This document shows, one piece after another, positions 39,601-49,800 of a stretch of DNA of 64,000 nucleotides (position 1 is the first letter of the stretch; each line of letters begins with the position of its first letter). The stretch lies in the NCBI GenBank assembly GCA_023079485.1, contig CM041083.1, positions 169,467,400-169,531,399 on the forward strand, written 5' to 3'. Position numbers and translations under genes: made by a program. The notes beneath the pieces were generated by a model. The model was not told the DNA's origin and made no database searches. It saw only the letters and a program-made list of their open reading frames with translations. This DNA comes from Archilochus colubris. Taxonomy: Eukaryota; Chordata; Aves; Apodiformes; Trochilidae.

Positions 39601-40807
39601 TTCTGTAACAAAACAAGATTCAATAATAGCACCATTTGTGGAACAGTTGTAGCATTCTCTAAGGAAATAAAAAATTACATGGTAGTATTGAAGATTTATT
39701 ACTTTTTTTTTTCTTCTTTTTAACATAAATTCCTTTATTAAACTGGAAAAAGCCATTCAGTCATCAAGGGAGCATTCATTATGCAGTTACAGCAGTTAAA
39801 AGTTTGGGGATTTTACTGGGTTTTTAGTTCTTACAGTTAAGGCTTTTTGTTTAAAAAGTATTGTGCTGATTTTAAGTAAACCAAGCCCATCTGAGACATT
39901 GAAATCTGCTACTGTCAGGTACCATTGCTCTCCTGGCAGCTCCTTCTTATAACAAGTGCCTTTCTTGTGTCTGAGAAGCTGTCAGCAGTCTCTTTCGTAC
40001 CGTCTTCAAGGTACCATGTACCATTAGACCAGTTTGTTTGTAGTACTACACCAGTATAATGAAGTGGCTTAGTGAACATTAAGCAAGTTTTGCTGGGCGA
40101 GGGAAGACCTCTCCCTTCCTGCAGTTATTTTCCAGGCTGTTTGTAGTATCCAGTGGATACTGGTACTTCAGACTCCTTTAGTTGACATTTTGAAAACTGC
40201 CATCTTAATCATAAACCTGGAGATTCCATTAAGGGTAGTTTAAATTTTTTTGGTCCACGGGAGCACAGTGCCCAGAAAACAACACCACAATACAAGCTAT
40301 AGTGGTCAGGTTCAATTTCTCTTGCTTAGCTTTCCTTCAGGAAAAAAAGATTTTTTTTTTTCTGGTAGTTCTGTTGAAACAGTGCATGCCCTTTGCATCT
40401 CAGATCAGTATAAAAATTGTAGTACAATAATTTGCAGAGGATTAAACTGTGTAAACAAGCAAGACAACTTGGAAAGAAGTACCAAAGCATGATCTCTGCT
40501 GTTCCATTTGAGTGGAAACAGGAATGAAAGTTCTTTACTGGACTTTTGTAAAGTCAGTAATGCAGGGGAATGCTTGTATCTTTTCCTTTGCATGGCTCAT
40601 GTTAGCTAATTTAGTTAGTTAAATTTAAGAATAAAATAGTCTTAAGCTTTCTCTGTAATTAACGTATAGGTATAGACACAGGCTTTTCCAGGGGGTGAAT
40701 CAGAGCATCCAGGCTAGGTTATAATTCAAGCAGTAGCCTCATGGATTTGATTGTTGTAGAATTTGATTGTTGCAGAATCTCAAAGCAGATGGGCTGAGTT
40801 ATAGTTC

Positions 40808-40845
<38 letters not shown>

Positions 40846-43800
40846 TGTGTGTGTATATATATATATACACACACAAGATGAGACCTTTTCTTGTAATTTT
40901 TCTGCTGACTCGTGTTGAAGAGCTGCATGAAACATTTTAGAAGTATTTTAATACCTTTTCCTGTTTATTGCTTGTTCAGCAACTGCAGGACTTTACTTTC
41001 AATTAAGGCTGTTAATGTGGCATCTTAAAATAAAATAAAGGCTGCATTACAAAAAAGTCTCCTACATTGCCATGCATTGTAATCATATGGTTTAATGTAT
41101 GTGATTATTTCAGCCCATGTTTGATGTCTGAAATCTATTAATCTCTTACCTATTCCAAATAGTAGTGTACAGGACATCGTTATGTTAGATTGCAATATTT
41201 TTTCCTTTAGTCCAAGAACTGGGGCTGAGTGCAAAGTATAAGTATTAATCTCAATAGTCTGTAATAAATCTTTTATAGACATGTAATTCAAATCAAATTT
41301 AATACTTCATATATACTGTGATAGTCTCACACAGTACTTTGAGAAATGTTCTTATGACCAGGTTTGCATTCTCTATGCAAATCAAGTTGATTTCTTTGGA
41401 AGCTTCTGCTCTTTTATTTTATTTTTCTTTTTTGCATAATGATAGAGCTGTTTGATTGATCTTTCTGCATGCTGCCTAAATAAGCAAGTGTGAATATGAA
41501 TAGGGATATTCTGAATGAAGCACCTGCAGCTTTGCAAAATTTTTTTCTGCTAAGGCTTGTTCATATTGCAGGCTTTCTAACCTGCTCTTACTGTTTTGAA
41601 ATTAGGATCCAATGAGCATCCTGAAGAGCAAAGGACACTAATAGGTGCTACTGGCAGACTCTTGAAAGTGGTTAATGTCTGTCACTTGAAGTGTTTCTTT
41701 CCACCATTTGTAATTTTAAATTTTACTATTTGTCTCGAGTGGAATGACTGGAAAAGAAGGGCTTTTTAACACTCACGCACAATGTAGGTGAAGAAAACAT
41801 CTTCTTGCAGTAGTTTTTCTCTGGAATCACTTCATGGCTTGTCATACCATCTATAGTAGACAATCTAGCTTTCTGAAAGGATGATGGTTATCTTGAGCTA
41901 TTCTTGGAACACTTCCAAATGTGCTCTGGGGGTGGTATGAAGTTGGAGAACAGAGATCTAATCATATGACTAGCTCAGTCTTGTACATAAGCCCAGGCTA
42001 ATAAACTCTGCTAATTCTAATGCCTAAAATGTGTAGAACATGCTCATTTTTTTTTGTTCTTTGCTTTGGTTTCAATGTAGTCATGGTATAAATGCAGTAT
42101 GTTTGTGAATGTGAGCGAAATAATCTTTTTAGTATTGTTTTCATTGATCTATAACCCCCCCTATGCTTAAAAGATCAGCTTGTAGGACAACATTCAGAAT
42201 TTTAATTTTTTTTTTTAATTTTTAGCTCAAAGAATCCCTTCTTAGGCTGTTGGAGATCATTACTGGCTTTTTGGAATTCAATGAAACGATTTTAGTTATG
42301 CAGCTTGCCTTCACAGCATATAATTTTATGAACTCCTAGCTAGTCCTTAAGCAAATATTACAGTTGTAAACCATAGTCCTACAAGTAAGCATACTGGAAT
42401 TGATGAGCTTATGTAAATAATGAGCATAGGCCTGAGGATAGAATTCTTGATAGCACTTTAATAGAAAATTAAGTACAAATTAACACTTTCACCTGTGTCC
42501 TGCAATGTACCATTTTTGCATTATTGTGCACACTGCTGATATAAATAGCAAATTCTTTCAGCAAACCTCTATAGGACTTTTTTGAGCTCTTGCATTAAAT
42601 GTCTTGACACAACAGCTCTGAGGAAAATGAAGGTTCTAGTTTGAGCTATTGTTCTTTTCTAGTTCAGCTGTGTTCTCTTCTTCTCCTGGCAGTAATGGTA
42701 ACAGCAGTAGCTGGAGCAGTCTTGGTTTAGAAGGGGATATGTATGAGGAGAATTTATCCTTTCCAACATCAGACAGGTTGGTTGAGTCAAGAAATATAAA
42801 CCAGATGGGCACCTCATAAGTAATGCATGAAACCATCATTTTGGAAAGCAAAAGTACAGTGTATTTTTATGCTGATACATTATTCACACTCTTCTCACGT
42901 AATCACATATACTTTTCTCATTAATTAATCCATACTGAATGGTTAAATTTTGCTGTGCTAAACTGATGAGTGTTTTCTGCTTGCAAAGGTCCCTTTTGTG
43001 CATGTTCTTGCTTGCAGTTTAACAAGTCTTTAGATTTACTTTTTAATAAAAACTAGAGCTTGCTTCCTACAGGATTTCTGTTTTTTTCTTTAGTTTGTGG
43101 AAACTTTTGAAATTGCTTGGTAACTGATTTTTGTAGAACACATGTGACTTACAGCTTTGAATAACCTTTAGCTGTTCAGACCTGTGACATAAGATGGCTC
43201 AGGCTTCTTATATATGAATCAGAACTAACTGTCCTATTAATTAAAATCAATCCATTTTCTTATTTTAAATGCCTTAATAATTAGTCCTCCTTTTTAACAC
43301 CCTTCTCTTATTTCTCTCCTGTCCCTCCTTTCTCTAAGAGCAAATCTTGTGAAGTCGATAAATCTGTTTCCAACAAGAAATGGTGTGAGAAGCAAAGCTT
43401 CTTGTAATGATCACTTCTTAATTCTCTTATAACCTTCCTGTCCTTTAACCTTCATTACAGTCGTAGTGTTGACTACATTTATTGTGCATGTATTGGACTG
43501 CATTAATATTTGTTTTATTTTAAAAATGCAGTGATGGTACAGAAGATAAAGATGAAGACTCCAAGGATGCTGTAGAAGGTAATGTCAGTTCCAGCATACA
43601 CTACTGTTCTTGACCTGTGCTCTCTACATGAAGTATTTTGTTAATTTTTTGCTTCTGTAGTCTGCAGAATAAGGTGGCAACCCTGTTATTCCTGTTCATC
43701 ATAATGCATGCCTGTCAAGTGTCAGAATATATTTGCAAAGTAATACCCAACATACACCTCCTAATGCACTGAAAATTTCAGCCTTTGGGAAATTATAATC

Positions 43801-46800
43801 TCTGATGCTTAAACATGTATTTAACAAGTAACATAGTGAACTCTGATCAGCTTGCTGGAAGTGTAAATTTATATTCATAGAATAATTTCTTTGTAAAGTA
43901 TTTAATAAGGAGCCATGGCTACGCATCTGCTTAGCTATGTTGAGATACTGAAGAAGCTACGAAAACTGGCCCAATGTAACTTTCAGAGTGGAGTCAAGAG
44001 AAATGATGAAAAATACTTGAATTTGATACATTTGCTATAATCTCTTTCTTCTTAGTGAAATATGAAATTGGGTCTATCCAGAATCTTGTTACAGCTTTTT
44101 GAATTGTAGAGTATCTTTGCACCAGTTCTGGTCTGATTGAAGTACTAAAGGTTGTTAACTGAAAGGAGAACAGCCTGACTATACAATGTATGAGGCTGAC
44201 TTAAAGATGAGCTGATGTTAGAGCAAGTTGTAACAGAGCTTTTCTTTCTGTTATGAATATTCTGAAGATGAAATAAGCATTTTGAGAAACCTCTGTTACA
44301 GGTTTACAGAGGACATACAACCATGTTGCATATCTTCAGGTAGTCTTGATGTAAGCAGGAAGATAATGTGGTTATGTATTTTATTTTATTTTATTTTTTT
44401 TAAAATCAGATCTGACTGTAAGATTATAGGGAAATATAAGTAAACTAAGTAAGTAAGTATTTTTAGCTCAGAATAATTAAAACATTTTCTGCTCTGTAGG
44501 TTTTATCTAGGTTATCTGTGTAGTATTGCTTTCTTTTGGTCTCAACTTGAGAAAGTTCACCTCAAATGTTTAAATTGCTTGATAAAAATAAGGCTTCATT
44601 TTACTTTATTATGTGGTTTAGGTACATCCCAGAGTGCATCAGACTGCTTTACACTGTACTAAGGATTTTCTACTGAAATTCTACTGATTTTTCTACTGAA
44701 ATTTTTAATCTCACAATTATTTTGGAATCTCTTTCTGTTGGTTTGATTGTAGAACCATGTAGTATTCTAGGTAGAAAATCTTTGTACCTCATTTTGTGTA
44801 TTTGGAAGTGCTGTGTTACTCTTTTTCATATGAAGATACTAAATTTGGGGGGCTCCAAGACTAATATCTACCAAGGTCATACTTATGTTGACAGTTCATC
44901 TAGTTAATTTTCCCTCTCATTTACTTGCTGGGAGAATCTAATTCATCTTATGTAACTTTGCCAGTTGGGAACAAAGACCTTCCTCAGTTTTCATAAGCTT
45001 GGTTGAAAGAGTTGTGAGGTAGGAGGTAAGCTGCACATGAATGTATGTTTTTATTGCAAATATATTCCTTGCTTCTGTAGAGTTAAGTCTAGTAATCTGG
45101 AAGTAGAGACTTCAAGAACAACTTGGAGAACACAATATGTGTGCTCGCTTTGTTCTGAGAGTGTGACAAAGGATTACTGTGATAGCTGGACACAGAAATT
45201 CGGAGTGGGACCAGAAGGTGACAATACTGTTCTTTCTCTGTGTCACCAGTGCAACAGCTCTTTCAGTACTATGTTAATTTTTGGAGCTCTTGCTGTAAAG
45301 GAAGAGTTGAAAAGTTGAATAGGCCTCAGTGAAAATAGCAGTATATTTTGAAAAAACTCAGGCAGTCTGATCAGCCTACGTGTACAGGAAAGAATTCTGA
45401 AAAACAGAGTTTTTAAAAATTTAGTGGATGAAAGCATGGCAAAAAGGGTAAGTTGGAAATGGAAATGACTGATGAACAATGTGAGAGCCATTGCTATTTA
45501 GTTAATAAAAAGTAGTGATCTCATAATAAACAGCATAAATAATGAACATAATAAACAACAATAATAAATATATAAATATAAATATATATAAAATTAATCA
45601 AAACAATAATAAACAACATTGGGATAAACAGCATGTCCTTATGTGAAAGTACAAAAACACTTCAGAATAATTTCTTTCCTTTCATGTTAATCTGTCCATA
45701 GTAAGCTGAAGCTTTTAAGACTATGTAGTCCAAACAGTGACTTACACAGATTTTTTGGAAACAAGTTGAATCTGTATGTTTGATTTTAATTTTAATATCA
45801 GGTTCGGAGCAAATACGAAAGACTTTAGCAGTAGCAAATATTGATCTGGAACCAAATCTAGTGGACCTGCAGCTCAGAGCCACACTCCAGTGGCTGGCAG
45901 CTTCTGAAACAGAGGTGTCTGATCTTCACTTTCATGACAGTGCCACAAGGGAATTTGTCTTTGTAAGTACTTGGGTTTGATGGGTTGGAGGGGAAAGGGA
46001 AGGGTTGTCTTTATTTTGATTTGCTGTGATACAGCTGTTGTTTGCCACTCAATAATGAGTTATTTGCTGTTGAGGAAAATAATTATTTGAATCCTGAGAT
46101 GTCAAAATGGAGCAGCCTGGTTAGCCTGTGCATATACCATATGTAAATCAGTATTAAAGCTGAATTAACTTGTTTCACAAGTTGGTTTTCTTGTTTTACT
46201 CCAATAAGGATATGATTGCAGCATTTTTGTTTGTAAAATATGTGTTATGTATAAAATATATTTTTTCCAAGGATTTTTTACTAAGTAGTTAATGTACTGA
46301 GTCTGTAATTGTAAATTGAATCTTGCTGAGAATTTGCTTATGTGTTTAATTTCAGATCCAATATGTTCTGCCCTAGTTTCTTTTTTTGCTAGCAAATGCA
46401 CTTGATCTTATCAAAAAGAAGTTTAGGGTCTAGTTAATATCAAGTGTATTTTTGCTCTGTGAGCAACTGCAAGGCTATTAAGAAAGAAGGCTCAATATGA
46501 TTGTTTCCTTTTTTTAGGTGCTTTTATTTTGTTTTTGTAAAGCAAATTTAATATGTGACCAAAGAGAAAGGAAAAGTTTAAAGAATTTGGAATTAGCAGT
46601 TTGTGTCTCTTAGGGAAGGGTAAAAATTCTGCTATGGATACTGACCTGAGTACTGTTCTCACAGATGTGTAAGAGAAACTTTTTATTAGCATAAAAAATA
46701 TTCCTTTCTGGCTACACACTTAACTGCACATGATGATCTGGCAATAATTACATTTACCCTAATTTTTTTATCTAACAAGGAATTATTTTATCATTACCTG

Positions 46801-49800
46801 GCTACTGAAAGACAAGCTTAATGGATATATAGGCATTGTCTCTGTGATGAGCTTGCTAAGATTGATAAATTATCAAACATTTTTATTATGTGGCCTGGTA
46901 AGCTGTGAGAAAATGGTAATGTGATGCCATTAGTATTTTTTTAACAATTAAGATCTTGGCAAGAACAATGTGATTATCAGTTTATTAAGGAAGCAGAAGC
47001 TTGCTCTCAGGTCTGAAATGTAGTGTGGAGACTTTGGCTTGGTGCTTTCCAAGGCTCCCATCACCATTTCAGCAGAAAAGGGTAGTGACTGGGAAATAGA
47101 GGTCAAACAGACTCCTCAGCTTAGGTGAATGTGTTGCACCCATGGTGCTTGGGTACTGAAGGGGTGTGTTAAGACTGTGAAAGGCACCTAGAAATCAGTC
47201 CAGCTCATACCTGGATGGAATTTTCCTATCAGTGACTTCTCTCTCTGAAGACCGTGAAAAGAATGCTAATTTCTTTTTTCCCATATAACTGTGTGGTGTA
47301 TGTATTCTATCTCAAGAGTAGGAAGTTCTTTTGTTCTCATTAAAAATAACTCAGAAAATTGGGATACGTTTTTTTGGCAAGTGAAAAATATATCCCCTAT
47401 GCTCCTTTTCTGGAGCTTGTTGCATTTCATCAAGAATTATTTCAGAAATATATTTTATTGTGTATTAGTTCAGAGTGGACTTCATGTTTTTTTAAACTAG
47501 AAGGCAGTTTGAGAATACTCTTCTCCATTTCTGTTTTTTATTTGAAACAGTTGGATTTAATCCTTGCATTCCCATCTTTCTTCCATTTTACAGTTTGTAA
47601 GTGTCTTCACATGAAGAGAATTCTTCACTTTTTCTGTTCTCACCTGCCTGGCTCAGCATTCTCTGAAGTTCTTTTGATGTGAATATGCTGGGTTTAGTGA
47701 CTACAACCATTTTGACCTCATTATTCCTTTTTTCATCACGTGAAGATCTGTCTGCCTATTTCATGCTTTCATATGTGAATTGCAGTGTTGCAAATACACA
47801 GACAGTAGTGGTAGGACCCACAAGTTTTAATAGAAATATCCTCTGTGCTTGTGTGTGTATGCAAGAGAGAGACTTCAATCTTCCACTGCAGCATAACATG
47901 TAAGACAAAAAATACAAAGCAGGGGATTCTTTTTTAAAATTTTTTCCTTGAGTCTCTCATTCTTCTGCCAGGTCTTAGGAGTTTTTAAGTTGTGATACTA
48001 TTAGTTGAGCCAATGCCTGAAGACACTCTGGAAAACTATTATTATTTGGCTGAGTATCTGAACAACACCCATGCTACCTTAATAAGAAAACATACTGAGA
48101 AGAGCACTCTGGAAAATAACATTGTCTATTATGTATTCACTCCTAAAAATTATACTAGTTTTATATTGACTAGTTTTATATTGACACTTCAGTCAAAATT
48201 GATACTGAGTTGACACCTAAAGATTAGAACAGACTTTGAGGCAGACAGTAGTCCTGCAGTCCTGAAAATGTTAAAATAATTAATTGATTTGTTTAATGGT
48301 GTAGATTAGGTTTTACTTCTCCAAATGCAGTTATTTTTAAATGAATTGAAATCCTCTCTCCACCCTGGGCTTGGGAAAAGGGGAGGATTACCCGTTTCTT
48401 CTTCTCTCCCATTTCCCAGTAGGAATGATCTCTGGCCCAAGCTGAGAGCCTTAAATTAGAAGTTGTCATTTTCAGTTCTGTCAGTAGCAAAGCTGCCCAA
48501 GCACCTCCAGAGGGCACTGCAGCTCAGGAGAAAACTGAATTGCTGGTGATCTCTCACCAGCTAAGGGGTTTTGGTACTTTGGTAAATCATCTCAGTTACA
48601 TGGGGAAAGAGCTGAGGCTTTAGAACATATTGGAAACAGAAATGTTCATTATAAGCAGTTGGTGGGTTCTGGAAGGGAGGAAAGGCTTGTTAGCTGCTGA
48701 TCACAGCAGGGTAATGAGCCACTGATGCCATGTGGCTGTGTAAAATACAAAGATACTGGTAGCACGTGTCAGGCAGGGTATTACTTGCTGCAGCTGGGTA
48801 TGAACTGTTACTTAAGGATACCTGTTATGCTTGGCAAGGTAGAAGAAAGCTAAATACCTAAGTGTGAAACATAATACATTTGTTAGGAGCTGGAACAAGA
48901 AACCAGTAAAGTAAAAAAGATAGCTCTTGACTTCTTTGAGAAGCCTGACAGCATGGATATGCAAGTGCCTGCATTAATAAAATGTATATTTAGTCCTTAA
49001 TCAGAATTTATTTTGCTGGTTTAGGATTCCTGGTGTCTCTTATGAGTAAACTCCCAAATTTCACTTGTCAGATAGTTAGAAACAGCTGCCTAAAGAAAGA
49101 GTGGGATTAAATGTTGAGGTCTAAATTAAAATATAAAGATTAGCTAACCCAGGTTTCCAGCTTTGTCATTTTACTATAGTGGTATCTTCTTCTTTGAGGA
49201 GAAGATTTGCACTGTATTTGCTGAAGTAGGTCTTTGGTCATCAGCCAAACATTCCTCTGGAATAAGAAAAATGACTGTTCTTTTATAAACCAACAAACAC
49301 TGTTTACAAAATTGTCTGTTGTAGAATATAAAACTCCTTCCTGCTCTCCGTTTTAAAAGTCATAGAAATAACTACAGATTTCCATCTGCTTTTTATGTAG
49401 AAAAAAATTTTTTTTCACTGAAAAGTTTCAGTGTTCAGAATATATTGCACTCAAGATTACAGAGGATGATTTTTTCTCTTTCAAGTTAATTGTTTACTCA
49501 AGATGCTAGTTGTTTCCTACGTGTTTTTATGCTCATGTTTTTTCTGTCAGGCCCATCATCTGCCTTGTTTCAGTTGGAACATCACTTAGGTGAAGAAGCA
49601 GAGAGATTGTAATCCTTGTCATTTTTCAATACAACTTCATATTGCAATCTGACAGGTCTCATAGAAGAAACAATATAAATTTTTTAATTTTGTAGTTGTG
49701 GAATATATTCCACTGAATGCTTTTTATTACTTTTTTTGTAAACTTAATATATAGAATGTTATGGTAGGGAAAATAGAAGTGGCAATTCTGCAGTTTCAGA

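Noticed and set aside
42777..42825. Read-through extension of exon 9 to a better donor (GTAATG near 42820)
   Set aside because: The extended frame meets TAA just before that donor, so it would truncate the conserved C-terminus; the weak donor at 42776 joins correctly to exon 10.
45037..45318. Cysteine-rich 93-codon ORF in intron 10 with CxxC pairs
   Set aside because: It resembles a zinc ribbon by chance spacing, but it is in an intron, has no flanking splice sites in a matching phase that I could justify, and no family I recognise.
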